From Azospirillum sp. TSH58 (GTDB lineage Bacteria; Pseudomonadota; Alphaproteobacteria; Azospirillales; Azospirillaceae): a stretch of 64,000 nt of DNA. The position numbers were made by a program, and so were the translations under genes. Positions 8,220-16,923 of the stretch are shown here, piece after piece. Location of the stretch: the NCBI RefSeq assembly GCF_003119115.1, contig NZ_CP022363.1:497001-561000 (forward strand), read 5' to 3'. Under the pieces are notes generated by a model. The model made no database searches. It was not told the origin of the DNA and saw nothing but the letters and a program-made list of their open reading frames with translations. How positions within the stretch are numbered: position 1 is the stretch's first letter; each line of letters begins with the position of its first letter.

Positions 8220-8615
8220 ATGAGGCCCATGCGATCCACTGAGCCATCCACCCAGCCATCCACCCAGCCATCCAACGAACCGCCGCTCGACCCCGCCGAG
8301 CTGGAAGCGCGGGCGGCCGAGGCGGAATCCTTCCTGCGCTCCATCGCCAGCCGCCACCGGCTGATGATCCTGTGCAGCCTGCTGGACGGGGAGATGCCGG
8401 TGGGCGACCTCGCGCGGCGGCTCGGCCTGTCGCAGTCGAACCTGTCCCAGCATCTCGCCAAGCTGCGGGACGAGGGGCTGGTCGCCACCCGGCGCGACGG
8501 CACCTCGATCCACTACCGCATCGGATCGGACCGGGTGCGCCCGATCCTGCTGGAGCTGTACCGCCAGTTCTGCGTCGGCGCGCGCTGCGTGGCCGGCGCG
8601 GACCCGGCGCCCTGA
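8220..8615 (+). CDS. ArsR-family repressor of the SqrR/BigR persulfide-sensor type
   Basis: 131 residues. A winged helix-turn-helix is clear: SIASRHRLMILCSLL, VGDLARRLGLSQSNLSQHLA, then the wing LVATRRDGTSIHYRI. Cys52 (in MILCSLL) and Cys118 (in YRQFCVG) are 66 residues apart, the spacing of the two sensor cysteines of SqrR (C41/C107), which form a polysulfide bridge with reactive sulfur species. A third Cys (123) follows. The N-terminus carries a Pro/Ser/Thr tandem repeat (STQPSTQPSNEP), so the exact start (8220 or ATG 8229) is uncertain. Targets are predicted from the two dyads: itself and the RND/DUF2892 promoter region. Redox sensing is inferred from the cysteines and the neighbouring rhodanese. 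Confidence 0.85.
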   Translation: MRPMRSTEPSTQPSTQPSNEPPLDPAELEARAAEAESFLRSIASRHRLMILCSLLDGEMPVGDLARRLGLSQSNLSQHLAKLRDEGLVATRRDGTSIHYRIGSDRVRPILLELYRQFCVGARCVAGADPAP

Positions 8616-8626
8616 AACACTCCGTC

Positions 8627-9007
8627 TCAGCGCTCCACCGGGCCGGACGCGGCCATCCAGGCGGCCATGCCGCCGCTCAGCCGGTAGATGCTCCCGGTGT
8701 AGCCGCTTTCCGCCATCCTGGCCGAGGCCGGGCCGCAGCGCCGCCCGCTCTGGCAATGGAAGACGAGGTGCTTGCCCGTCGCGTCCGGCACGCGGGCCGG
8801 GTCGAACCGCGACAGCGGCACCAGCGTGGCGCCGGGAATGTGGCCGGCGCGGTGCTCCTGCGGTTCGCGGACATCGACGATCACCGCCGAGCCGTCCCTC
8901 AGCCAGCCCATGACGGTGGCGGCGTCGACGGTCCTGATCCGGTCGCTCATGGTGTTGGCGCTCCGGTTGATGCCGAGGAAGGCGAGAAGGGTCTTGAGCA
9001 TGGTCAT
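8627..9007 (-). CDS. Single-domain rhodanese
   Basis: 126 residues. One rhodanese domain with IVDVREPQEHRAGHIPGA, the active-site loop HCQSGRR (Cys85) and the closing YRLSGGMAAW motif. It would move sulfane sulfur to thiols or cyanide, or carry persulfide to partner proteins. A hydrophobic N-terminus (LKTLLAFLGI) could be a weak membrane association segment. Its start overlaps the stop of the RND permease (ATGA at 9004-9007), so it is translationally coupled and last in the pump operon. The second in-frame ATG at 9001 is an equally good start. Confidence 0.92.
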   Translation of the reverse strand: MTMLKTLLAFLGINRSANTMSDRIRTVDAATVMGWLRDGSAVIVDVREPQEHRAGHIPGATLVPLSRFDPARVPDATGKHLVFHCQSGRRCGPASARMAESGYTGSIYRLSGGMAAWMAASGPVER

Positions 9008-12000
9008 CCCTGGATGTTGGAACGGTCACGACGGTCGGCGGCGTCCCCGCGCAGGACGATGTAGATCGCCGGGATCACCAGAACCGTCAGAAGGGTCGAG
9101 CTGAACAGCCCGAACAGCAGCGAGATCGCCAGCCCCTGGAAGATCGGGTCGGTCAGGATGAAGGCGGCGCCGATCATCGCGGCGGCGGCGGTCAGCAGGA
9201 TCGGCTTGAAGCGGATGGCCCCGGCCTCCAGCACCGCCTCGCGCAGCGGCGTCCCGCGCTCCCGCAGATGGCGGATGAAATCCACCAGGAGGATGGAGTT
9301 GCGCACGATGATCCCGGCCAGCGCGATGAAGCCGATCATCGAGGTGGCGGTGAAGGCCGCGCCGAACAGCCAGTGGCCCAGCACGATGCCGATCAGCGTC
9401 AGCGGCACCGGCACCAGGATGACCAGCGGCAGCGTGAAGCTGCCGAACTGCGCGACGACCAGCAGATAGATGCCCAGGATCGCCACGCCGAAGGCCGCCC
9501 CCATGTCGCGGAAGGTGACGTAGGTGATCTCCCACTCGCCGTCCCACAGCAGCACGGGCCGGCTCTGGTCGTCCGGCTGGCCGTGCAGCCGGATCTCCGG
9601 CGCGGCGGCCAGCCCGGCGGCGGCCCAATCGACGGCCTTCAGCCGCTCCTGCACCGCCAGCATGCCGTAGACCGGCGCCTCGAACCGACCGGCCAGATCG
9701 GCCATGACCATCTCCGCGAAGCGCCCGTTGTGGCGGAACAGCGTGTGGGAAGCGGGCTCCCGCGTCATCGTCACCAGATCGCCCAGCTCCACCGTGCCGC
9801 GCGCCCCCGGAACCGGGGTGGCCAGCAGGCGCTCGGACAGGTACAGGCCGGAGCGCGGCATCTGCACGGCGATCTCGACGGGCGTGCGCCCCGCGCCGCG
9901 GTGCGAGTAGCCGACCGGAACGCCGCCCGTCAGCGCGCGCAGCGTGTCGTAGACGGCCTGCTCCTCCACGCCATGGAACTCCAGGCTTTCGCGGTCCAGC
10001 GCGAAACGCAGCCGTTCGCCGGTCGGGCGGATGCTGTTCTCCACATCGACGATGAAGTCCACGCCGCGGAAGGCGTCCTCCACCGCCAGCGCCGCCTTGC
10101 GGCGGGCCTCGGCGTCGGGGCCGTAGACCTCCATCAGCAGGGTGGACAGCACGGGCGGACCGGGCGGCACCTCGACCACCTTCAGCACGGTCCCGGCGGG
10201 CAGGGGCAGATCGGAAAGCCGCGCCCGGATGTCGAGCGCGATCGCGTGGCTGCTGCGGCTCCGCTCGCTTTTGGGGGCGAGGTTGACCTGAAGGTCGCCC
10301 TGCTCCGGCTGGTCGCGCAGGTAGTAGTGCCGCACCAGACCGTTGAAGGTGAAGGGTGCGGCGGTCCCGGCGTAGGCCTGGAGGCTGGCCAGCTCCGGCA
10401 GGTCGGCGAGTTTCCGGGCGGCGGCGAGCAGGGTGCGCTCCGTGTCCTCGGGCGCCGCGCCGCGCGGCAGGTCGAGCACCACCTGAAGCTCCGACTTGTT
10501 GTCGAAGGGCAGCAGCTTGACCGCCACGTCCTTGCTGTAGAACAGCCCCGTCGAGGCGAGCGTCGCCACCCCGACCGCCAGCAGGAAGACCCAGGCCCGG
10601 CGCTTGCTGCGGATGACCGGGCGCGCGGCGGCGCGGTAAAGGCGCCCCAGCCGCCCGCCATCCTGCCCGCCATCCTGCTCGCCGTGCCCACCCGCCGGAG
10701 CCTCTCCCCGACGCAGCGTCACCATCAGCCAGGGCGTCAGCACCATGGCGGCGAAGAAGCTGAAGACCATGGCCGCGGAGGCGTTGGCCGGGATCGGGCT
10801 CATGTAGGGGCCCATCAGGCCGGAGACGACCATCATCGGCAGCAGGGCGGCGATGACCGTCAGGGTGGCGACGATGGTCGGGTTGCCGACCTCCGCCACC
10901 GCCTCGACGGCGGCCTGGACCTTGCTCCGCCCGTCGCGCATCGACCAGTGGCGATCGATGTTCTCCACCACCACGATGGCGTCATCGACCAGGATGCCGA
11001 TGGAGAAGATCAGGGCGAACAGGCTGACCCGGTTGATGGTGTAGCCCATCAGCCAGGACGCGAACAGGGTCAGCAGGATCGTCGTCGGGATGACGACCAG
11101 CGTCACCAGCCCCTCGCGCCAGCCGATGGCGAGGACGATCAGCCCGACGATGGTGACGGTGGCGAGCGCCAGATGGAACAGCAGCTCGTTCACCTTCTCG
11201 TCGGCCGTCTCGCCGTAGTTGCGGGTGACGGTCAGCGTGAGGTCCTTCGGCAGCCCCTCCGCCTGGATCGCCTGGACGCGCGCCAGCACGCGGTCGGCGA
11301 TGGTGACGGCGTTGGCGCCGGCGCGCTTGGCGATGGCGATGGTGACGGCGGGTGTCCGGACCAGCCCGCCCGTGCCGTCCGGCACCAGATGCCAGGCGCT
11401 GCTCTCGTCCGGGCGCGCTCCCGCCACCACGTCGGCCACGTCCTTCACATAGACGGGGCGCCCGTCGCGGGTGGTGACCAGAAGCAGCCCGATGTCCGCC
11501 GTGCCCTGGAGCGTCCGGCCGGCGACCACCGGCAGGCTGCCGCCCGCGTTGCGCAGCGACCCGGCGAGGAAGGAGCGGTTGGCGTTCCTCACCTTGTCGA
11601 CGAGCTGGTTCAGCGTGACGCCGTAGAGCGCCAGCCGCTCCGGGTCGGGCTCCACGCGGATCTGCTCGGGGCTCCCGCCGACGATGACGCTGCGCCCGAC
11701 ATCCTCGATCTGGGTGAGCTGGCCCAGCAGGTCGTCGGCCACCCCGTGCAGGGCGTTGACGGTCCAGCGCCCGGCGGCGTCCGGCCTGGGGGAGAGGGTG
11801 AGGGTCAGGATGGCGACGTCGTTGATGCCGCGCCCGACGATCAGCGGCTCCGGAATGCCCAGCGGGATGCGGTCCATGTTGGCGCGGACCTGCTCGTGCA
11901 CGCGCAGGATGGCGTCGTCGGACGGGGTGCCGACGAGGAAGCGCGCGGTGACCACCACGCGGTCGTCCATGGTCTGGCTGTAGGTGTGCTCGACCCCGTC

Positions 12001-12237
12001 GATGGCCTTGACGATCTCCTCCAGCGGCCGGGTGACCAGCTCCACCGCGTCACCGGCCTTCAGCCCGTCCGCCTGGACGAGGATGTCCACCATGGGGACG
12101 CTGATCTGCGGCTCCTCCTCGCGCGGGAGGGAGAGGAGCGCGATGGCGCCCACCGCCAGCGAGGCGAGCAACAGCAGCGGGGTCAGGGGGGAGCGGATGA
12201 AGGTCCGCGTCAGCATCCCGGACAGGCCGAGCCTCAT
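9004..12237 (-). CDS. RND efflux permease (AcrB/CusA-type inner-membrane pump)
   Basis: 1077 residues, full length for the family. The start at ATG 12237 has a GAGGGGGGA site upstream; a GTG at 12252 overlapping the adaptor stop is the alternative. The N-terminal membrane helix (LTPLLLLASLAVGAIALLSL) is followed by the first periplasmic porter loop. The helix containing SIGILVDDAIVVVENI holds the paired Asp residues of the proton relay, so the pump should be active. The second half repeats the fold, ending near LTVLVIPAIYIVLRG. It would form a tripartite exporter with the adaptor encoded just upstream; no outer-membrane channel gene is in the window. Control by a sulfur-sensing repressor suggests an unusual substrate. 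Confidence 0.95.
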   Translation of the reverse strand: MRLGLSGMLTRTFIRSPLTPLLLLASLAVGAIALLSLPREEEPQISVPMVDILVQADGLKAGDAVELVTRPLEEIVKAIDGVEHTYSQTMDDRVVVTARFLVGTPSDDAILRVHEQVRANMDRIPLGIPEPLIVGRGINDVAILTLTLSPRPDAAGRWTVNALHGVADDLLGQLTQIEDVGRSVIVGGSPEQIRVEPDPERLALYGVTLNQLVDKVRNANRSFLAGSLRNAGGSLPVVAGRTLQGTADIGLLLVTTRDGRPVYVKDVADVVAGARPDESSAWHLVPDGTGGLVRTPAVTIAIAKRAGANAVTIADRVLARVQAIQAEGLPKDLTLTVTRNYGETADEKVNELLFHLALATVTIVGLIVLAIGWREGLVTLVVIPTTILLTLFASWLMGYTINRVSLFALIFSIGILVDDAIVVVENIDRHWSMRDGRSKVQAAVEAVAEVGNPTIVATLTVIAALLPMMVVSGLMGPYMSPIPANASAAMVFSFFAAMVLTPWLMVTLRRGEAPAGGHGEQDGGQDGGRLGRLYRAAARPVIRSKRRAWVFLLAVGVATLASTGLFYSKDVAVKLLPFDNKSELQVVLDLPRGAAPEDTERTLLAAARKLADLPELASLQAYAGTAAPFTFNGLVRHYYLRDQPEQGDLQVNLAPKSERSRSSHAIALDIRARLSDLPLPAGTVLKVVEVPPGPPVLSTLLMEVYGPDAEARRKAALAVEDAFRGVDFIVDVENSIRPTGERLRFALDRESLEFHGVEEQAVYDTLRALTGGVPVGYSHRGAGRTPVEIAVQMPRSGLYLSERLLATPVPGARGTVELGDLVTMTREPASHTLFRHNGRFAEMVMADLAGRFEAPVYGMLAVQERLKAVDWAAAGLAAAPEIRLHGQPDDQSRPVLLWDGEWEITYVTFRDMGAAFGVAILGIYLLVVAQFGSFTLPLVILVPVPLTLIGIVLGHWLFGAAFTATSMIGFIALAGIIVRNSILLVDFIRHLRERGTPLREAVLEAGAIRFKPILLTAAAAMIGAAFILTDPIFQGLAISLLFGLFSSTLLTVLVIPAIYIVLRGDAADRRDRSNIQG

Positions 12238-12248
12238 GGCGTCCCCCC

Positions 12249-13307
12249 TCACGAGCCCGCCGGGCGGACGATCACGTCGCCGGGCTTCAGGCCGGACAGG
12301 ATCTCCAGCCCGCCGGGCCGGTCACCCACCGTGGAAATCTCGCCGCCCGCCTGGACCGGGACCTCCGTCCCGTCGGCCAGCCGGACGAAGTCGGTGCCGA
12401 AGCGGCGCAGCAGCCAGTCCGGCGGGATCACCACCGCGTCGCGCGTGCCGGTGGCGACATAGACCCGCACCCGCTCGCCGACGAAGAAGTCTCCCAGCCC
12501 GGCGACCGTGGCGTCGGCGACCACCTGACCGCCGGCCATCTCGGGATAGACCTGCCGGACGGTGCCGCGCGCCAGCGCCGTGGCGCCGGGATCGGCGACG
12601 GACACCGTCACCGGGGCGAGCCCGCGCTGGCCGACCAGCACCGGGTCGCCCTCCTTCAGGAAACGGGCGTGCCGCTCCGGCAGGCGGAGCCGCAGGATGT
12701 AGCTGTCGGTGGCGATGCTGGCGACCGGCTCGCCCGGCATGACCACGGCGCCGGCGATCACCTTGACCTGAAGGACGCGCCCGGCGGCGGGGGCCAGCAC
12801 CTCCCCCTCCCGCGACTGCTGGGCGACGACCGCGCGTTCGGCCTCCATGGCGGCGATCTGGGCGCCGGCCACGTCCAGCGCGGCCTGGGCATCGTCCAGC
12901 CGCTGCTGCGTGCCGGTGCCGCTGGCGCGGAGTTGGCGGGCGCGGCCCAGCTCCAGCTCCGCCTGATGCTGCTGCGCCGTCAGCGCCCGGATGCGCGCGT
13001 CGAGTGCTGTGAGCTGGAGCGGCAGCTTGGGGTCGCGCACGGTGGCGATGACCTGCCCGACGGTCACCTTGTCGCCCTCCGTCACCGTCAGATCGGCGAC
13101 GGTGCCGCCGATGCGGGCGCGGGCCAGCGTCTCGCGCACGCTTTCCACGGTGGCGAAGACGGCCTTCAGGTCCGCCACCGGGCGCGGCCGGATGGTCAGC
13201 GTGCTTGGATCGGAGGCCCTTGCGCTCAGGGGAAGGAGGCCCGCCAGCAGGGCAACGGCGAGCAGGGCCATGCGGATCGGCGAGCGTGGGAGGAGGGAGC
13301 GGGGCAT
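12249..13307 (-). CDS. RND periplasmic adaptor (HlyD/MFP family)
   Basis: 352 residues from the chosen start at 13307 (MPRSLLPRSP). The 13358 alternative begins inside the predicted operator and has no ribosome binding site. A signal peptide (hydrophobic residues 13-27, cleavage after LSARA) precedes the lipoyl half-motifs (LTVTEGDKVTVGQVIATV and VLAPAAGRVLQVKVIAG) separated by a coiled-coil hairpin rich in Ala, Gln and Glu (about residues 100-165). A beta-barrel and membrane-proximal domain follow. It connects the inner-membrane pump to an outer-membrane channel. It is first in the operon adaptor-pump-rhodanese; stop and pump start overlap or nearly overlap. Confidence 0.92.
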   Translation of the reverse strand: MPRSLLPRSPIRMALLAVALLAGLLPLSARASDPSTLTIRPRPVADLKAVFATVESVRETLARARIGGTVADLTVTEGDKVTVGQVIATVRDPKLPLQLTALDARIRALTAQQHQAELELGRARQLRASGTGTQQRLDDAQAALDVAGAQIAAMEAERAVVAQQSREGEVLAPAAGRVLQVKVIAGAVVMPGEPVASIATDSYILRLRLPERHARFLKEGDPVLVGQRGLAPVTVSVADPGATALARGTVRQVYPEMAGGQVVADATVAGLGDFFVGERVRVYVATGTRDAVVIPPDWLLRRFGTDFVRLADGTEVPVQAGGEISTVGDRPGGLEILSGLKPGDVIVRPAGS

Positions 13308-13357
13308 GGCGGACCACTTCGGACGGGAGGTGCGGGACTCGGGGTGTCTTGACTCCA

Positions 13358-13379
13358 TAAATTAGATATTACTAAATTA
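13358..13379. promoter_or_regulatory. Predicted operator of the ArsR-family repressor (site 2)
   Basis: TAAATTAG-N6-CTAAATTA (7 of 8 arm positions paired) lies in the divergent promoter between the RND adaptor gene and the DUF2892 gene. It matches the site in front of the repressor gene in arm length and spacer, so one repressor could control both directions. Confidence 0.7.
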
Positions 13380-13427
13380 GTTTCAACGAATGAATTCCGC
13401 GCCACCCGACCTGAGGGAGTTCGCACC

Positions 13428-13631
13428 ATGAGCATCGACCGCGTCGTCATGGCGTTCGCCGGAACCGTGATCCTGCTGAGCCTTGCGCTGTCCCAGCTTC
13501 ACACCCCCGCCTGGCTGTGGCTGACCGCCTTCGTCGGGGCCAACCTGCTCCAGGCGGCCTTCACCGGCTTCTGCCCGCTGGCGATCGTGCTGAAGCGGAT
13601 CGGGCTGTGCCCCGGCGTCGCCTTCCCTTGA
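13428..13631 (+). CDS. DUF2892 (YgaP-type) inner-membrane protein
   Basis: 67 residues, with a GAGGG ribosome binding site. Two membrane segments ([18 protein letters not shown] and [19 protein letters not shown]) are followed by [16 protein letters not shown], the cysteine-containing end typical of the DUF2892 domain found alone or fused to rhodanese in YgaP. In sulfide-response operons this protein accompanies rhodaneses and may export or channel thiocyanate or sulfane sulfur; that role is inferred from the family. It is divergent from the RND operon across the shared operator. Confidence 0.88.
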   Translation: MSIDRVVMAFAGTVILLSLALSQLHTPAWLWLTAFVGANLLQAAFTGFCPLAIVLKRIGLCPGVAFP

Positions 13632-13749
13632 GCGCCCGTGCCTGGACGGATGGCCCGGGCGGATTGAAAGCGCGGGCGTAAGGGTGTATGCGGCGCGTCG
13701 GGGGCCGTTCCGGCGGCTTTCCCGCGTCTTCACCCGTCCGAAGGATGCC

Positions 13750-15603
13750 ATGCGCTTCACGGTCCGCCCGGGTTGCCTGATGCTGGCGCTGCTGGGAGTG
13801 CTCTCCGCCGGGCTTCCCGCCCAGGCGGCGGAGCCGCCGATCCGCGTCGGCGTGCTGGCCTACCGCGGCGGCGACCACGCCAACGCCGTCTGGGAACCGA
13901 CCGTCCGCTATCTGGCCGATCGCTTTCCACAGCGCGGGGCGGTGATGGTGCCGCTCGACCTGCCGGGCATGGACGCGGCGGTGGCCGCCGGCAGCGTCGA
14001 TTTCGTGCTGACCAACACCGGCAACTATGTGGAGCTGGAGGCCCGTCACGGCGTCACCCGCATCGCCACGCTCCACTCCTCCCGCTCCGGCGCGTCGGGG
14101 GCGGCGGTCGGCTCGGCGCTCATCGTCCGCGCCGGGCGCGACGACATCCGGACGCTCGCCGACCTGAAGGGCAAGACCGTGATGGCGGTTGACCCCGACG
14201 CCTTCGGCGGCTTCCAGGTCGCCTGGGGGGCGATGCTGACGGCCGGGGTCGATCCCTACGGCGATTTGAAGGAGCTGCGCTTCTTCGGCTTCCCCGTGGA
14301 CCGCGTCGCCTTCGCCGTCCGCGACGGGGAGGTGGACGCCGGCGTGCTGCGCGCCTGCGTGCTGGAGGAGCTGGCGCAGGAAGGCCACCTCGACCGCGCG
14401 GGGTTCCAGGTCGTCGGCGCCCGGACGGAGCCGGGGTTCGGCTGCGCCCTGTCCACCGGACTCTATCCCGACTGGCCGCTCGCCCGGCTGGCCAGCACGC
14501 CGGAGGAGCTGGCCAAGGCGGTGGTGGTCGCGCTGTTCCAGATGCCGGAGGGCCATCCCGCGGCGCTGGCCGGCGGCTATGAGGGCTGGACGGTGCCGAT
14601 GGACTACCAGCCGGTCCACGGCCTGTTCCGCAGCCTGCGCATCGGCCCCTACGAGCATCTGCGCGACGTCACCCTCCTCGACCTCGCGCGGGAGCATTGG
14701 CACTGGCTGGCGCTGGCGGCGCTGGCCCTGCTGTGGTGGACGGTCCATTCGCTGCGGGTCGAGCATCTCATCAAGGTGCGCACGGCGGAACTGCGCGCGG
14801 CCAACCGCGAGCTGCGCCGCGAGATGACCGAACGCCGCCGCGCCGAGGACACCGCGCGGGAACGGCAGAAGGAGATGGACCATGTCGCCCGCCTCTCCAT
14901 CCTCGGCGAGATGGCCAGCAACATCGCGCATGAGCTGAACCAGCCGCTGGGCGCCATCGCCAACTACGCGCGCGGCTGCACCCGGCGGCTTGAGGCCGGG
15001 GTTGGCAGCCCCGCCGAGTTCGCGGAGGCGTCGCGCGCCATCGCCGCCCAGGCCGACCGCGCCGGGCAGATCATCGCCCGCATCCGCGACTTCGTGCGCA
15101 AGCGCGCCGTCCAGCTGGAGCCGGCCGACGTCAACGGCGCGGTGGAGGCGGCGCTGCAACTCTGCGAGGGGCGGGCGCGCAGCGGCAACATCCTGGTGAT
15201 CCGCGCCCTGGCCCCCGGCCTGCCGCCGGTCCTGGCCGACCGCGTGCAGATCGAGCAGGTCGTCCTGAACCTCGTCAAGAACGCGCTGGACGCCATGGAT
15301 GGCGGGGCGGACGGCGAGGCGGGGGAAGGACAGGGCGTCACGGTGCGCACCGGCCTGGACGCGGAAGGGCGGGTGGAGATCGCCGTGGCCGACCGCGGGC
15401 ACGGGTTGTCGGAGGACGCGCGGGCGCGCCTGTTCGACCCCTTCTTCACCACCAAGCCCGGCGGCATGGGGCTGGGGCTGTCGATCTGCCGGACCATCGT
15501 GGAAAGCCATGGCGGCCATCTCTGGGCCACCGATCATCCGGGCGGGGGCACCGTGGTGCGCTTCGTCCTGCCCGCAGCGGAGGAAAAGGACAATGCAGGC
15601 TGA
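13750..15603 (+). CDS. Sensor histidine kinase with PhnD-like sensor domain (TtrS-like)
   Basis: 617 residues, start 13750 with AAGGA upstream; a signal peptide (residues 8-24) exports the N-terminus. Residues 30-310 form a PhnD/phosphate-binding-like domain (PIRVGVLAYRGGDHANAVWE, VDFVLTNTGNY, DLKGKTVMAVDPDAFGGFQV), the arrangement of TtrS, the tetrathionate sensor. One membrane helix (WLALAALALLWWTVHSL, about residue 320) and a coiled coil (LRAANRELRREMTERRRAED) lead to the kinase: phospho-acceptor His394 in NIAHELNQPLG, N-box NLVKNALDAMD and G-box GMGLGLSIC. It overlaps its response regulator by 11 nt. No tetrathionate reductase genes are present, so the ligand is open; an oxidised sulfur compound would fit the neighbourhood. 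Confidence 0.88.
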   Translation: MRFTVRPGCLMLALLGVLSAGLPAQAAEPPIRVGVLAYRGGDHANAVWEPTVRYLADRFPQRGAVMVPLDLPGMDAAVAAGSVDFVLTNTGNYVELEARHGVTRIATLHSSRSGASGAAVGSALIVRAGRDDIRTLADLKGKTVMAVDPDAFGGFQVAWGAMLTAGVDPYGDLKELRFFGFPVDRVAFAVRDGEVDAGVLRACVLEELAQEGHLDRAGFQVVGARTEPGFGCALSTGLYPDWPLARLASTPEELAKAVVVALFQMPEGHPAALAGGYEGWTVPMDYQPVHGLFRSLRIGPYEHLRDVTLLDLAREHWHWLALAALALLWWTVHSLRVEHLIKVRTAELRAANRELRREMTERRRAEDTARERQKEMDHVARLSILGEMASNIAHELNQPLGAIANYARGCTRRLEAGVGSPAEFAEASRAIAAQADRAGQIIARIRDFVRKRAVQLEPADVNGAVEAALQLCEGRARSGNILVIRALAPGLPPVLADRVQIEQVVLNLVKNALDAMDGGADGEAGEGQGVTVRTGLDAEGRVEIAVADRGHGLSEDARARLFDPFFTTKPGGMGLGLSICRTIVESHGGHLWATDHPGGGTVVRFVLPAAEEKDNAG

Positions 15604-16204
15604 CGCGGCCCGCACCGTTTACGTGGTGGACGACGATCCGGCGATGCGCCACTCGCTGGGCTGGCTGATCGGCTCGCTGGGCGTGGCGGTGGAGTCCTTC
15701 GGCTCCGGCGAGGAGTTCCTGCGCGCCGTCCGCGCCGACCGGCCCGGCTGCCTCGTCACCGACGTGCGCATGCCGGGGATGAGCGGGCTGGAGTTGCAGG
15801 ACACGCTGGCCCGCGCCGGCTCCGTCCTGGCCGTCGTGGTCATCACCGGCCACGGCGACGTGCCGATGGCCGCCCGCGCCTTCCGCGCCGGGGCGGTGGA
15901 CTTCATCGAGAAGCCCTTCAACGACCAGCTCCTGCTCGACCGGGTGCACGAGGCGCTGGAGACGTCCCGCCGGGCGTGGGAGGCCCAGGCGCGCAAGGCC
16001 CAGGTCCGCGCCCTGCTGGCCCGCCTGACCCCGCGGGAACGGCAGGTCGCCGATCTGGTGGTGCAGGGCAAGCCGAACAAGGTCATCGCGGCGGAGATCA
16101 ACCTCAGCCTGAAGACGGTGGAGGTCCACCGCCACAACGTCATGGACAAGCTGGAGGTCGCCTCCGTTTCCGACCTGACCCGCCTTCTGCTGGAAGCGGA
16201 GTAG
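15593..16204 (+). CDS. FixJ/TtrR-like response regulator
   Basis: 203 residues. The receiver domain carries YVVDDDPAMRHS, phospho-acceptor Asp57 in LVTDVRMPGM and Lys in FIEKPFND. The C-terminal LuxR-type HTH (LTPRERQVADLVVQGKPNKV, LKTVEVHRHNVMDKL) binds DNA after phosphorylation by the kinase encoded just upstream. The gene ends 3 nt before the stop of the convergent trxC. Targets are not visible; no LuxR-type box was recognised nearby. Confidence 0.92.
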   Translation: MQADAARTVYVVDDDPAMRHSLGWLIGSLGVAVESFGSGEEFLRAVRADRPGCLVTDVRMPGMSGLELQDTLARAGSVLAVVVITGHGDVPMAARAFRAGAVDFIEKPFNDQLLLDRVHEALETSRRAWEAQARKAQVRALLARLTPRERQVADLVVQGKPNKVIAAEINLSLKTVEVHRHNVMDKLEVASVSDLTRLLLEAE

Positions 16205-16207
16205 CGC

Positions 16208-16657
16208 TCAGACCGCTGCCATCGCCTGCCGGACCCAGCCGAGCAGGGCGGGCAGCGGCATCGCCCCGGCGGTGCGCGCCACCTCGCGCCCATGATGGAC
16301 GAGGACAAGGGTCGGGATGCTGCGCACGCCGAAGCGGGCGGCGAGATCGGGCGCGGCCTCGGTGTCGACCTTGGCGAGGCGGACATGGGGTTCCAACTGG
16401 CCGGCGGCCTGCTCGAAGACCGGCGCCATCATCCGGCACGGCCCGCACCATTCCGCCCAGAAGTCGATGAGCAACGGCAGGTCGCTGCGTTCCGCCTGGG
16501 CGGTGAAGCGGGCGGCGGTCAGCGCGAGGGGCTTGCCCTGGAACAGCGGCTGTCCGCAGCGGCCGCATTTCCCGGCACCGGGCTGGTCCAGGCGTCCGCG
16601 CGGCATGCGGTTCAGGGTGTCGCAGCTTGGGCAGGCGACGTGCAGAAAGTCGGACAT
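16208..16657 (-). CDS. trxC: Thioredoxin 2 (TrxC)
   Basis: 149 residues. The N-terminal zinc ribbon of TrxC is present (Cys9, Cys12, Cys31, Cys34 in VACPSCD and GKCGRCG), then the thioredoxin fold with active site WCGPC (Cys71, Cys74) and cis-Pro in RSIPTLVL. It is a cytoplasmic disulfide reductase, often induced by oxidative or thiol stress. The convergent position beside a sulfur-related signalling locus may be meaningful, but trxC is also common as a lone gene. Confidence 0.95.
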   Translation of the reverse strand: MSDFLHVACPSCDTLNRMPRGRLDQPGAGKCGRCGQPLFQGKPLALTAARFTAQAERSDLPLLIDFWAEWCGPCRMMAPVFEQAAGQLEPHVRLAKVDTEAAPDLAARFGVRSIPTLVLVHHGREVARTAGAMPLPALLGWVRQAMAAV

Positions 16658-16923
16658 GGCGCGGCTTCCCTCCAGGACGGGCGTCTTTATGAGCGTGATC
16701 TAATGCAGAGCCCGTGAAGCGCAAGAGGCCGGCGGCGCGGGACAGGGCTGCGGTCGGCGACCCCTATCATTGTGGGGTCAAGCGGTCGGCACGACCCTGG
16801 GATGTGCGCCTTCGGCATTGCGGTTGGAGCGGCGCTGTTCCTAGAATGCCGGCCCGTGGCCGTCCCCCGCCGGGAATGGCCAGGTCGTTCCGCCCAAGCC
16901 CTTCCGCAGAACCGCGATTTCGA

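Noticed and set aside
9268-12462. A 1064-codon open frame on the plus strand opposite the RND permease and adaptor
   Set aside because: Its translation is His/Arg/Gly/Gln-rich without any domain, the usual antisense shadow in high-GC DNA, while the minus strand encodes clear RND proteins.
13561-15615. A 684-codon minus-strand frame opposite the TtrS-like kinase
   Set aside because: Low-complexity composition with no motif; the plus strand has the complete kinase.
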